This document shows, one piece after another, positions 45,501 through 56,747 of a stretch of 64,000 bases of DNA; the first letter of the stretch is position 1; every line of letters begins with the position of its first letter. The notes beneath the pieces are model-generated. The model saw only the letters and a list, made by a program, of their open reading frames with translations, was not told where the DNA came from and did no database searches. The stretch comes from Todiramphus chloris collaris. Its lineage: Eukaryota; Chordata; Aves; Coraciiformes; Alcedinidae. Where the stretch lies: positions 6,163,019 to 6,227,018 of the forward strand of contig JANVCC010000047.1 in NCBI GenBank assembly GCA_025345505.1, in the 5' to 3' direction. A program made the translations under genes and the position numbers.

Positions 45501-47711
45501 TAAATGTCCTCCTCGAATAAATGTCCTCCTCATATTCCATCTTGGAAGCATCGGTTTTAAGATGCATATAAGGCACACCACACCTATACTTTAACACTGA
45601 ACTGACCTTACCTTAGATTCACTACTAGTTTTAGTGAACGAGTTCATGAGGCGAGTTCTAAGAACTGACCTTGTATTTACTATTAAAACCCCTGACTCAC
45701 GTATGGAAGTTGTGCTTGTTCAGAGAAAACTCAATTTTAACTGCAAAGTCATGATTTGTTTACACTTAAGCCTGAATTTGTAAGGAAAAAAACCCAACAC
45801 ATATTTTACCCCATTTTCACTTACCACTGCCTCCATATCTGATATATTTGGTGGTGCATAGGTTGTTTGTACCATAAACTTGTGTTTACTCTTCTCATTT
45901 GGGTCATAGTCAAAAGGCTGCAGCATTACTGTTTGAAAGAATAAAATAAAACATAAAGCAATGATTCTCCAGCTGATCAGTGTCACAGGCATCCTATGCA
46001 CTTCAGATTTGCTTCTCACTTAACAGTTAACTGAAAGTTAACAGTCAAAGGCACCGTCAAAAACAGAGCAGCTACACCCTGCAGCAACAGGTACTGAAGA
46101 TGTGAAAAGAGATCTTAAAAGTTTTTCAGAGTCTGGTGTACCTGACATTTCTGTTATTACTGCACCTAAAATACAACTCACATACAAGTATCAACAAACA
46201 GATACACAAAAAAAAACCCAACAAGCAAACACCACAGGACTTTTCTTTGGAATAAACACATTTTATGATTAAGTGAATGAAAAGTTAAAGAATTTGTAAT
46301 ATTGCAGATCATAAAGACTATGTAGCCCATGTTACAATAATTACTCAGGGGAAAAAAAGTAAAGAAAAAAAGGAAAAAAGGAAGTGAGAGACTCTGCATT
46401 AGGTAGAGCAACAACCAGTGGGGCAAGTTCAACTGACTTCTAAAGGTGTATTAATGTAAGCTGGGAGCAAACGTACTGAATTATGTCATTTGACCTACAG
46501 TTATTATATGAAATAAAGGTGCCTGGGGATTTAAAACACTTTCAAACTGAGCTCTTTAAAAAACCCAAAAAATCTCACAGAATCAGAGAGCACTGAGGGC
46601 TGGAAGGGCCCTCTGGAGATGATCTGGTGTCACCCTCCTGCTCCATTCAGCAGGGTCACCCAGAGTAGAGGGCCCAGCATCGCAGTGTCGAGGCAGGTGT
46701 GGAATCTCTCCAGACAAGAAGACTCCACAACCTCTCTGGGCAGCCTGGCACAGCCTCTGACACACTCACACCAAAGAAGTTCTCCTCCTGCTCAGATGGA
46801 ACCTCCTGGGTTCCAGTTTGTGCCTGTTGCCCCTTGTCCTGTTGCTGGGCACCACTGAAAAGAGCCTGTCCCCAGCCTCTTGCCTTTTAGGTCTTGCTCA
46901 GCATTGATCAGATCTCCTCTCAGGCTTCTCTTCTCCAGGCTAAACAGGCCCAGGGCTCTCAGCCTTTCCGGGACACAGAGATGCTCCAGTCCCCTCAGCA
47001 TCTTTGTAGCCTCTGCTGAACTCTCTCCAGTAGTTCCTTGCCTCTCTTGAACTGGGGAGCCCAGAACTGGACACAATACTCCAGAGGTGGCCTCACTACT
47101 GCAGAGTAAAGGGGCAGGAGAACATCCCTCAGCCTGCTGCACACACTCTTCTTAATGCATCCAAACTACAGTGCTTAGTTATACAATAACTACACAACAT
47201 TTTATTCAGGTTTTAACATTCTGGACTCTGAGTCCAGAGTACCAGTGCACATTTGTCTGAAGTATTCACAAATCCAGGTAAACACTTCAATTCTACACCA
47301 AGTTTTGGGCCTTGACTACATTACACTGGCGAATGAAGAGGGATGGGATTCAAAATCAAACTGTGTTGTGGTAGATTTGGGGGACTACCAAAGCTACATC
47401 TAGCTGACACTGGACTAATGAAGGGGAACAGTTTTATTCTTTAAAAAAATATTTTTAAATAGATGACATACTTCAAACGACCTTTAAAATCAAGTGTTAG
47501 AGAACTTCATGAAAGACCAAAAAGCACCAAACCTACAAGTGCATCTCTCTGGTTTTACCTGAAACAATTACAGATGATCCCGGATCAATAATTCCACTGT
47601 TTGGCCTCACACAGTATCGACGAGGAGCTGTGGTCTTCACTTTGAAGCAGACTTTTCTATCTGAGGGATTTCGTAGTTTAAGATTTGTAGTCACTACATC
47701 TGTAAAGGGAC
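42403..47711 (-). CDS. VAPA: VAPA, VAMP-associated protein A (3' five coding exons; first exon off window)
   Basis: VAPA is a tail-anchored ER protein whose MSP domain binds FFAT motifs of lipid-transfer and tethering proteins at membrane contact sites. On the minus strand the partial CDS is 47711-47559, 45928-45825, 45160-45080, 43656-43480 and 42561-42403 (674 nt), all with GT-AG junctions and compatible phases. Exons 2-4 give most of the MSP domain, including [12 protein letters not shown] (the proline equals P56 of VAPB, mutated in ALS8) and KHKFMVQT, whose K and M contact FFAT peptides. Exon 5 holds the coiled coil and exon 6 the C-terminal transmembrane helix with a GxxxG (GFFLG). Paralogue VAPB is less likely: [17 protein letters not shown] and the C-terminus match VAPA. 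The N-terminal ~27 residues are missing only because of the window edge. Confidence 0.96.
42562..43479 (-). other. VAPA: VAPA intron before the last exon
   Basis: A 0.9-kb intron with donor GTAAGT at 43479 and acceptor CAG at 42562. No repeat or other feature is visible. Confidence 0.85.
43480..43656 (-). CDS. VAPA: VAPA coding exon with coiled coil
   Basis: Encodes 59 residues from [19 protein letters not shown] to LTDENRHLR. The [20 protein letters not shown] heptad segment is the coiled coil that mediates VAP dimerisation and SNARE-related contacts. The acceptor is ATGTTTGTAG|AATGAT and the donor AGA|GTAAGT, both phase 0. Confidence 0.95.
43657..45079 (-). other. VAPA: VAPA intron between MSP and coiled-coil exons
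   Basis: A 1.4-kb intron. It contains a + strand CR1 tip at 44808 and an AG|GTAAGT ratchet-like motif at 43694/43693. Mammals have an alternative 45-residue exon in this intron (VAPA long form); I could not recognise a counterpart. Confidence 0.75.
44808..44925 (+). mobile_element. CR1 LINE 3' tip, sense orientation
   Basis: TGGAGGTCTTTAAGATGCAG, GAGGTTGGACTAGACGG, TTCAGGGTCCCTTTCAACC and CTGGGCTGTTCTAC. It lies about 155 bp from the neighbouring VAPA exon. Confidence 0.82.
45080..45160 (-). CDS. VAPA: VAPA coding exon, end of MSP domain
   Basis: An 81-nt exon encoding [20 protein letters not shown] and then PNENDKL; both junctions phase 0 (TTGTCTTAG|TGG and CTG|GTAAGT). Confidence 0.95.
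45161..45824 (-). other. VAPA: VAPA intron within the MSP region
   Basis: A 0.66-kb intron with no mobile element recognised. It contains the 17-bp tandem duplication at 45498. Confidence 0.85.
45498..45531. repeat. 17-bp perfect tandem duplication
   Basis: GAATAAATGTCCTCCTC occurs twice in direct succession with no mismatch, suggesting a recent slippage event. Confidence 0.95.
45825..45928 (-). CDS. VAPA: VAPA coding exon with FFAT-contact residues
   Basis: A 104-nt exon, phase 1 to 0, encoding (V)[18 protein letters not shown] and then [16 protein letters not shown]. The lysine and methionine of KFM correspond to K94 and M96, which contact FFAT peptides. The acceptor is TTCAAACAG|TAATG and the donor GTG|GTAAGT. 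Confidence 0.95.
45929..47558 (-). other. VAPA: VAPA intron 2
   Basis: A 1.6-kb intron with one CR1 copy (46573-47150) in the sense orientation of the gene; otherwise AT-rich unique sequence. Confidence 0.85.
46573..47150 (-). mobile_element. CR1 LINE fragment (about 580 bp)
   Basis: Opens TCTCACAGAATCAGAGAGC and contains CAGCAGGGTCACCCAGAGTA, TCTTGCTCAGCATTGATCAG and CTTTGTAGCCTCTGCTG. Same subfamily as 12512. Confidence 0.92.
47559..47711 (-). CDS. VAPA: VAPA coding exon 2 (core of MSP domain)
   Basis: A 153-nt exon, phase 1 to 1: (G)[17 protein letters not shown] through [15 protein letters not shown] to SSVIVS. The acceptor is TTTTTTCAG|GTCCC and the donor TTTCAG|GTAAAA. The segment has the beta-strands and the conserved APRRYCVRP electropositive surface. 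Confidence 0.95.
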
Positions 47712-48472
47712 CTGAAAAAAGAGTTGAGGGTTTTTTTTTTTAAAGTATGCATTCATGTCTCCAAAGAAATCTGCTTATACAGTACAAATTGCTCTTAAAA
47801 AGAGAAACTTGATGGCCACAAACTCCTCACCGCAGATGAAGTGATCCATCCATTAAGCTCATACCTTAGTTGTGATAATGTATGTGACAGCAACAAACAA
47901 ATAACTCTTAAATAGTACAACAGACTCAAGTGGCTGATGTAAAAAGTTCATATACACCTATGGGAATTTCACTAAATCATTCTTAATGTTTTAAATATCT
48001 AAAAGGGAATAGTCAGATGCAAAAGTAAATTCTGCTGGGTTTTTCCTCGGGAATAGAAGCTACAGGTCCTTTGGAACTCTTTCAAATGTTTAAAGAAAGA
48101 AAACACTGTGATACTGAAACATTATCTCTTGAGATTTCCACTCCTGTTGGCTTCTGAGCGCCTAGAGACTTGACAGAAGAGACACCAGCCTCATCTTTTA
48201 AACCCTCAACAGGCAAAAGAGATGATACTCTCTGTCATGCACACAGTCCCAACTGCACCACAGCGAAGAAGCCGTTGTTGATGTATTTACGTATTCAATG
48301 CAGCACAGTCTCTAAACTGTGTTTACGTTAAACCATCAGGATAGGAATTGCCTCTAGGGCTGGATCAGATGAGGTAAAACTTCGATGTCAAGATGCAAAA
48401 TTGCATCTCTGAGCGGAGATCACCTGTGCGGGATGCCAATATAGCAGTGGCACAAAAGGCAAGTAAGGTTTC

Positions 48473-48897
48473 ATAGAATCATAGAATGGTAGGGGTTGGA
48501 AGGGAGCTCTGGAGATCACTGAGTCCAACCCCCCTGCCAAAGCAGGATCACCCAGGGCATGTCACACAGGAAGGTATCCAGACAGGTTTTGAAAGTCTCC
48601 AGAGAACCTCTCTGGGCAGCCTGTTCCAGGCTCCGTCACCCTTCCAGTAAAGAAGTTCCTCCTCATGTTGAGGTCGAACCTTCTGTGCTCAAGTTTATAC
48701 CCACTGTTCCTTGTCCTATCGCTGGGCACTACAGAAAAGAGCTTGGCCCCATCCATTTGACACCCACCCTTCAGATATTTATAGACAGTAACAAGGTCCC
48801 CTCTCAGTCTTCTCCTCTCCAGACTAAACAGCCCTGGGGCTCTCAGTCTTCCTTCAGAGGGGAGATGCTCAAGTCTCTTCATCATCCTCGTTTGCAC
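48473..48897 (-). mobile_element. CR1 LINE fragment
   Basis: TCATAGAATCATAGAATGGT, CACACAGGAAGGTATCCAGA, TTCCTCCTCATGTTGAGG, GGTCCCCTCTCAGTCTTC. Same subfamily as 26291. Confidence 0.92.
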
Positions 48898-51239
48898 TGC
48901 TGTGAGCAGTGTTATGTGTTAAGCTCCCTCATGCTTGTGCCATCTGAAAGCAAGACTGCACAGGCACTGGAAGAGCCTGAGAAAATGGAATTTCATAGGA
49001 ACATTAAATTTATTCAGTAATATCTCACATATACATTAACTTTTAAGAGTGTTCTTTATCGTTCGTTAAAATTTACACATTAAAAATTACTACAAAATAA
49101 CTTTCACCAGTATTGAAAATATGGCAACTACTTTTCCATTACAAAAAACCACAAAGAAAGCAAACTTTAGATGGCCCTGGGTGAAAACTACTGGTCCTAT
49201 GAACAAGTGCTAAGGTGTAACAAACCCACTAACTGCATGAGACCAAGAAGTCAATTTTTTTTCTCAACACCTTATCTCAGAGGTGTTGGGACCGCTCTGA
49301 AGGGAATGGTACTGGCCACTATCAGGCCAGTGACTCCACTGGAGGGCTCACTATCCCACCCCTGTCTTTGTTCCTGTAACTCTCATTCCAAATCCTTGGT
49401 TTTGAGTGTGCTAAACAAGAGTCCAGGCACAAACCAGCAAGATATACATCAATAAATGACTAAACCAGGAGTTGCTGAAAACCAAAACACCGAGATGTAG
49501 ATGAACATACATGTGAGCTACATTCAACAAGACTCTTTTGAGAAAACAGGAACTGGTATTACTGGTCTGAAACTTCATTTCTAACCTGGTTTTATACAGT
49601 GGATGAAACGGCCACCGTCTCAATCCCAGCAAATGGGACACAGCCCCCAAGAGGAAGATTTACAAAACTACTACTTCAAAGTTTCCTGCCACTTGCTTCT
49701 TTGATGGCTCTTGCAGGGCCCAGTTGCATTTACTTAGAGTGCATTCCAAAAGTAACTCCCATCACCCATACCACAACCTGAACTAAAATCAGGCAGCTGA
49801 ATACTCCTCTAAAGAAAAGACTCAGAAAACACCAAACAGCTTTTTTTTTTTTCTTTCTTTTTTCCCAAGCTACACATACATTTTTGACAGAGTAATTCTG
49901 GGAGTTTTACTATTGGCCACCTAGGCATTGCCTCTGCAGTGTCCAGTGGTGTACAGCTTCCAAAAGCGTGGGTTGGTGTTTTTTTTAATGGCAACTCTAG
50001 AAAACCTGAGGATCTCTGCTTCTTGATCTTCTCAACTACTGTTACTAAGGAAATGCTGCTCGAAGGACAAAAAGGCTCAGTTCAGAGGCTCATTTTGAGA
50101 GGTGCAGTCACAACAAGGAGCTATACTACTCCAAAACAGCTTATTCCAAGACAAAGAAGTAACGAATTTATAAACTGATGATAAACAGGATTTTAAACTA
50201 ATAAAAACAACCAAAAAGTTAAAAAAAAAATAGATGTTCTGTTTCTTTTGAGACATGAAAGGTCCCCTCATGCCTGCCTTCTCAAAGTGCATCATCATGA
50301 GAGAAGCTTCAATATCTTTTTCAAGCTCTAGAGCACCCTTCTGACAGATTTACCTTTCACCTGCTTTCTAAAAGCTTTCAAGAAAAAAAAAAGCTGTATA
50401 AAGCATCTCGAGATTCACAACCATCAGATTTATTAAATATCTGGCACACAAAGGGAAAAGATGACTGAATTTCCCTGCTCCTGCAGAAGCCAGTTGTTTT
50501 GGTACTTCAGTGGCACAGTGATGGACAGCGCTGATCTGAGCATGGACAGGCAGGAGCAGACACAAGGATAGTAAATCAGAAAAAAACCATCTATTTCCAT
50601 TCAGAGGAGTCACGCGACCTAAATTAGCACGACACAGCCTTCAAAAAAGAAACTATGCAAGAGGAGAAGGGGATTCTGGAGTTCCTCTGTTCACACAGAC
50701 ATAAATACCACCGGCCTTGGGGGAGTGGGGAAATAAAGCTGTCCAAAAACAGCCCGAGCACCAAAATCTAAATCATGATGGTTCCTTGAGCAAAATAAGA
50801 GAAGCGTGTGAGGTAAGAGGGAGAAAGAGGAAGAAATGTTTTAGGCCATATGGCACAGAGCACAACAAGGAAGAGAACAGGCAAATATGGACACAGGCGC
50901 TCGGCGCATACACCAAGGGGGGCAAACACACGCCAGCTTCAGCACAGAAACCAGACAGCTACACTAGGCCAGCGCTGTCCTCTCAGAAGGAGCATCTCAC
51001 TCCCTGTCTGCAGGACGACCAGGACAAAGCTGGGGTTTATTTTTTTATTATAAACATATTTATTCGAGCACTTACACCTCAGATAGGCTCATGTTGAACT
51101 GTACCCACCACACAAAACACCTAATGAGTACTTATCTGCTGTTGTTTGCCCAGTAATTCCATTTCTACAACAGAAGACAGTGAATTTCTGGGCCTGCAAG
51201 TAGGATTTTTCAGAGGCTGCGGTAAATTAACTAATAAAA

Positions 51240-52253
51240 ATCATAGAATGGTAGGAGTTGAAAGGTGTTGAGGTTTAGAGGCTGGGCTGGCTACTACATG
51301 AATGACAGCCACCATCTATTAACCCCTCTCCCTTCCCAAAGGAGAATAGAAAGGGAATAAGGGAGACAGACTCAGTGATTAGAAAAATAAAACACACTTA
51401 ATGAAAATAATAACAATACAATGAAATACATACAAGTATATACAAAACCAACATAGAACCCAACCCCCTGATGTCAATCACATCACCAACACCACTGATG
51501 CTGTGAAGCAGGAACTGAGGAAGTCCCAGACTGGACTCAGCAACAGACAGGAACTGGATTCAAGAGCACATGGGTTGGGATCAGAACAAAAAGGAGTCCT
51601 CCTTGGATGCTGGCCATTGAAGAACAGGCTTGACCTTCATGATCCCTCAGCTTTATGCTGAGTATGACATATATGGGATGTCAGTTTGGGGGTCACCTGT
51701 CCTGACCACTCCTCCACACAGGTGCCACCTCTTACTTTGCAGCACCCCAATGTGGGGCACAAGATTGAGCAGTGACCTTGGTCTGCAGAGAAGCAAGTCT
51801 AAGCAAGAGCCTTTCTGCCCCCCCCAGCCCTTGGCAGTGACTCTGAGCATGGAGCGTGGTCACTGCTGGAAGCAGAGACTGGCTGTGACAGTGTGCCCTG
51901 AACTGCAGACAGGGCAGGGGCTGAGAAGAGGCTGAGCTGGGAAGTGAAAGCACTGGACAGAGAACTGGTTCTGTTTTAACTTGAACCAGGGCAAAAGGCA
52001 CCTCTGGAGATGCTCTGGTGCCACCCCCCTGCTCCATCCAGCAGGGTCACCCAGAGCAGGGGGCCCAGCATCGCAGTGTCCAGCCGGGTTTGGAATCTCT
52101 CCAGAGAAGGAGACTCCACAGCCTCTCTGGGCAGCCTGGGCCAGGCTCTGACACCCTCACACCAAAGAATTTTCTCCTCCTGTTTAGAGGGAACCTCCTG
52201 GGAACCACTTTGCTCTGGTTGCCCCTTGTCCTGGCTCTGGGCACCACTCAGCA
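51240..52253 (-). mobile_element. CR1 LINE fragment split by a solo LTR
   Basis: The 3' tip (ATCATAGAATGGTAGGAGTT, GAAAGG) is at 51240-51265 and the remainder (CACCTCTGGAGATGCTCTGG, through CTCCATCCAGCAGGGTCACC) at 51999-52253. Removing the LTR and one copy of AAAGG restores a normal CR1. Confidence 0.92.
51266..51993 (-). mobile_element. Solo LTR of an endogenous retrovirus (728 bp)
   Basis: Bounded by TG and CA and flanked by the 5-bp duplication AAAGG (51261-51265 and 51994-51998). On the minus strand it begins TGCCCTGGTTCAAGTTAAAA and ends with AACCTCAACA, resembling avian ERV LTRs that begin TGTCCTGGTTTCAGC; hence the minus assignment. No internal retroviral genes are present, so recombination between two LTRs presumably removed them. 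Confidence 0.88.
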
Positions 52254-52782
52254 GACTCCTCAGGCTATTCTGATGTAACTATGATGTTTAATGACAACAG
52301 ATCATCCCTTTATAAAACTGTAATTTCAAACTAACAAAGGGGATGGGGGAGTTCACTGGTGTAAATTCAACACACCAGTTACAGCATCTTCCTCAAATAA
52401 AAGTTGTGAAAGTGCCAGGTTATTCCAACTCTCTCCAATGGAGCAGTGACAATCCACACTGAGATTCCTCCTTTTTGATTTACAAGAGCCTTAGAAAGCA
52501 ATGACAGAGACCTGCCTAGTCACATTCAGAAAAAACAGAGATCTCCCAAAACATTACATACAATTCTGGCAATCTCAGGGTGCAGCCCCGGGATGCTAAT
52601 GCCAGGGTTGCCTCTGGCAACTACATATCTCAGACCACAACAACTAGTGGGCAGGAAGAAATGACACAGATTCTGCAGAGCCAGTTCCCACTGCAGAAAC
52701 ACTCTGCCAAGTTTCCCGGCTTGTCACGAGCTTCCCTGTTACACTGCAGTAAAACCAAAATACGAGGTATAACTGGACAAGA

Positions 52783-53383
52783 ACATGGCTTGTATCAGCA
52801 CTGGTGTGGCCAGCAGGACCAGAGTAGGGATTGTCCCCATGGACTGGGCACTGGGGAGGCTGCAGCTCAAATCCTGGGTTCAGTTTTGAGCCCCTCACTA
52901 CAAGAAGGACACTGAGGGGCTGGAGCGTGGCCAGAGAAGGGCAACGGAGCTGGGGAAGGGTCTGGAGCACAAGTGTGGTGAGGAGCAGCTGAGGGACCTG
53001 GGCTTGTTGAGCCTGGAGAAAAGGAGGCTCAGGGGAGACCTTCTGGCTCTTGTCAGCTCTCTGACAGGAGTCTAGAGCGAGGTGGGGTCGGGCTCTGCTC
53101 CCAAGGAACAAGTGATAGGACAAGAGGAAACAGCCTCAAGTTGTACCAGGGGAGGTTCAGGTTGAACATGAGGAACAATTTCTTCCCTGCAAGGGTTGTC
53201 CAGGGCTGACCCAGGCTGCCCAGGGCAGTGATGGAATTCCCATCCCTGCAGGAGTTTCAAAGCCATGGAGATGTGGTGCTGAGGAACATGGTTTAGTGGT
53301 GCCCTAACAGTGCTGGGTTAAGGGTTGAACTCGATGACCTTAAAGGTCAATTCCAACCAAAATGATTCTATGATTCTGTGACC
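52783..53383 (+). mobile_element. CR1 LINE fragment, sense orientation (about 600 bp)
   Basis: GACTGGGCACTGGGGAGGCT, AGAAGGACACTGAGGGGCTG, GAGCAGCTGAGGGACCTGG and the terminus ATGATTCTATGATTCTGTGA. The 3' end is complete, the 5' end truncated. Confidence 0.93.
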
Positions 53384-54569
53384 TGTCGAGAGATATTCTT
53401 GGTCAATGCTGTCGTTTTCTCTTCAAATTCAGGTCTCCTTCAGTTCCTCAGCTCCAAAAGTCACCTTTTTACAGCATGGGATGGTCATACATAAAAGAAA
53501 AAAAAAAATGATGGCAAGAGTATGCCAAAGGTTAGACAAACCTCCTGAGCCTCAGGGAAATGTCAGAGATCACTGTCAGTATCTCTAGTTACTGGTTGTA
53601 CAGAGTGAACATAAAGAACTGAAGATTAGAGGACAGGTTTGGTTATCAAGAAGCTCAACACAGAATTTGTAAGCCTGTGTTAATGTACCCACAGAGCCTG
53701 TCACAGAATATCACCCTCTACCTAAAACTGGAGAAGAAATTGTCATTTTATTAAATGACAGAGAATCTTTGATAATTAGAGGGCAGAGAAGTTGTACAAA
53801 ACCAAACATGTATTATTGAACAAATTAAACAGCATTTTATATGAAACAGCTTGTTACATGCATTGTCCTCATCGATGTGAGAACTGCAGCTGTTAGAAAA
53901 GCTAACGTCTAAGCTGATTCCATCAGAAAACTCTATTTCATATAAACTACAATTTCTTTAAGCTGTAAACTGGCCCAGTAGAGTGATATATTCAGGCGCA
54001 TCTAAAAACAATGTTAAGTACGCGTAAAAAAAAAAAAGTACACAGAGCGGCAAAAGGAGGCAAAACTCCTTAAAATTGACTTCAAAGCCTACTGGGATTA
54101 TAAGCTTTAAGTGGGATGCTGGTTTTTCCAGAACTGCTTCATCACCATGAGCACTTGAAACACAGAGAAAGCTTCAAGGCATCTTTACCAAAACAAACTA
54201 AGGCAGGGCAGGGTTTTTGTCAGCGCACAATAAAAATTGGGTTGGGCAGGGAAAGAAAAAATAATTTACTGAGTTTGACAATTTGAGCCCTAATGAAGGA
54301 GAAAGGAGTTTATGTCAGCAGGATAAAACCTGGCAGTTAAAAGCCAGCAAGACAGATTTTGAGCAGTTAACTGACTGTTATGATAGACCTGACAGGAGCA
54401 GAGGAAGATCTCCATCAACTCAGTCTGCCAGAATTAGAACCAACAACAGAATAAAGAAGTAGTTAAATTAACATAGCCCCGTATAATCTACATTTATATG
54501 ATGTAATAAAGAATTTTCTAGCCAGGCCCAAATGTAATGGTTTTTGTCTCCTATCATTTGACATAGCAA

Positions 54570-55427
54570 TCACAGAATGGCTGAGGTTAAAAGGCATCTC
54601 TGGAGGTCACCTAGGCCAAATGCCTCTGTTCAAGCAGGGACACCCCAGAACCAGTTGCCCAGGACTGTGTCCAGACAGCTTTTGAGTATTGCTGAGGATG
54701 GAGACTCCACAGCCTCCCTGGGCAGCCTCTGCCAGTGCTTGCTCATCCTCACAGCAAAAAAAGTGCCTCCTGATGGTTCTGAGGGAACCTCTTGTGTTTC
54801 AGTGTGTGCCCATTGCCTCTGGTCCAGTCACTGAGCAGCACCAGGAAGAGTCCAGCTCTGTCCTCTCTTCACCTTCCCTTCAGGCATTTGCACATATCGA
54901 TCAGATCCCCCTGAGCTTTCTCTTCTCCTGGCCAAGCAGTCCCAGCTCTCTCAGCCTTTCCTCACAGGAGAGATGCTCCAGTCCCTTCATCACCTCTGCG
55001 GCCCTTCACTAGACTCTCTGCAGCATGTCCATGTCTTTCTTGTAACGAGGGGCCCAGCACTGGACCCAGCACTCCAGCTGTGGCCTCACCAGTGCTGAGC
55101 AGAGGGGAAGGAGAACCTCCATCTGTCTGCTGGTGATACTCCGAATGCAGCTCAGAATACCACCCGTCTTCTCTGCTACAAGAGCACACTGCCGGCTCAC
55201 GGTCAACTTGCTGACCATCAGGACTCCCAGGTCTTTTCTGGCAAAGCTGCTCTCCAGCTGGACAGCCCCAGCCTGTACTGGTGCATGGAGAGTTGTTCAC
55301 CCCCAGGTGCAAGACTTTGCGTTTCCCCTTGATGAACTTGACATGGTTCCTGCCGACCCATTTGTCCACCTGCCAGCTCCCTCAGCACTTGTAGGCACAT
55401 CCCATCAAGGCCTGTGGACTTGGGCCT
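54570..55427 (-). mobile_element. Longer CR1 LINE fragment, host of a nested copy
   Basis: Opens AATCACAGAATGGCTGAGG and extends through CATGTCCATGTCTTTCTTG, GCAGAGGGGAAGGAGAACC and TGCCAGCTCCCTCAGCACTT to GGACTTGGGCC. The minus-strand translation has degraded CR1 ORF2 C-terminus (SALVRPQLECWVQCWAPRYK). It appears to resume at about 55740 (ATGTCCAGTTTATTTATCC) up to about 55800. Confidence 0.9.
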
Positions 55428-55737
55428 ATAACAAAGCTGGAGAGGGACTTTTTATAAAGGCATGTGGTGATAGGACAAGACGCAATGGTTTTAAACTAGA
55501 GCAGGGTAGATTTAGATTAGACATTAGAAGTTCTTCACTGTGAAGGTGGTGAGACATTGGCACAGCGTGCACAGAGAAGTTATGGATGCCTCATCCCTGG
55601 AATTGTTAAGACCAGGTTGGATGGGGCCTTGAGCAACCTGGTCTAGTGTGAGGTGTTCCTGCTCATGACAGTGGGGGTGGAACTAGATCATCTTTAAGGT
55701 CCCTTCCAACTCATCCATTCTGTGATTCTATGACTTC
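55428..55737 (+). mobile_element. CR1 LINE fragment nested in an opposite CR1
   Basis: CTGGAGAGGGACTTTTTATA, GTGGTGATAGGACAAGACG, TTAAACTAGAGCAGGGTAG, and a complete 3' end TTCCAACTCATCCATTCTGT and GATTCTATGA. Confidence 0.92.
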
Positions 55738-56747
55738 AGGATGTCCAGTTTATTTATCCATTCCTTGACCTGATCATCTTCCACCAAGGAAGGAAAGATG
55801 TCAAAATTGAAAGATCAGTGTTCTTCAGCAAGTCCAAACTACCCTGACTTACTAAGTCAGGTAAGAAAACTGATCCTAAAATATACACAAAATATGTCAT
55901 TGCTCCAAATGGAAGTTTATGGTACTTTCTGAATAACAAAAGCATCAGTGACACAGCCAACACCAAAGACAGTGAGAAGAATGGTGTTTATTTCCATATA
56001 TCAGTTTTAAGAAATTGATACTCAGACCTCTGCGAAAAGAATCTGAAGAGAATCTGTAAAATGCATTGCCAATGAATGTAATTCCTTCCTCCTGAAATAC
56101 CAAGCCCATGAACATTCAAATACCGTCAACTGGAGGAAAAACTCTAACAAATCACCTACGTTAAAATTATTCATAGCCTAGGAAACATAACAGCTTAGGT
56201 TTTGTGGAGTAATACTTCAACATTATAGGTATGAAGGATCGGGAATAATCAGTGGGTGAAGGGGTAACGTTAATAATACCTATAAATAACCACAGCTCTC
56301 AGGTAGATATCCGTATATTAGAGCAATAATACCGAATCTTCCACTTCTTATTCCACCCTGGCACTTGAGAAATAGTTATTAGCTTTATCATCAACCTGCA
56401 CGGAAAATGTCATCATGCAAAAGAGGCTTTGTAAGTAAGGTGACACACCTCAACATGCACAGCTCCTGGGGGCCGACTCTAGGCTAGTGCAGCTCACCAC
56501 AGGTAACATGGGATTTCATCTGAGCTCCCCACACCGACACGCACTCAGCATCCATGCTGATGGTGGATCTGTCAAAGATTGTTTTCCTTCTAAAAAAATA
56601 CTAAGACAATGGCTATTTTTTAATCCTAAAAGAGCTCATCTTTCTCTGTGAAAGGGGCAAGCAGAGCTGCTATGTGGCTACACAGCTTACCAGAGGTGCT
56701 TGTACAGGTGCTGGCACACACACTGGACTGGGGGCTGGTGTAATAAT

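Noticed and set aside
50717-51097. 126-codon + strand ORF, basic and glutamine-rich
   Set aside because: No family match, no splice or promoter context and no conservation evidence; consistent with chance in intron sequence.
51385-51390. AATAAA on the + strand inside the solo LTR
   Set aside because: The LTR most likely reads on the minus strand, so this hexamer probably is not its poly(A) signal.
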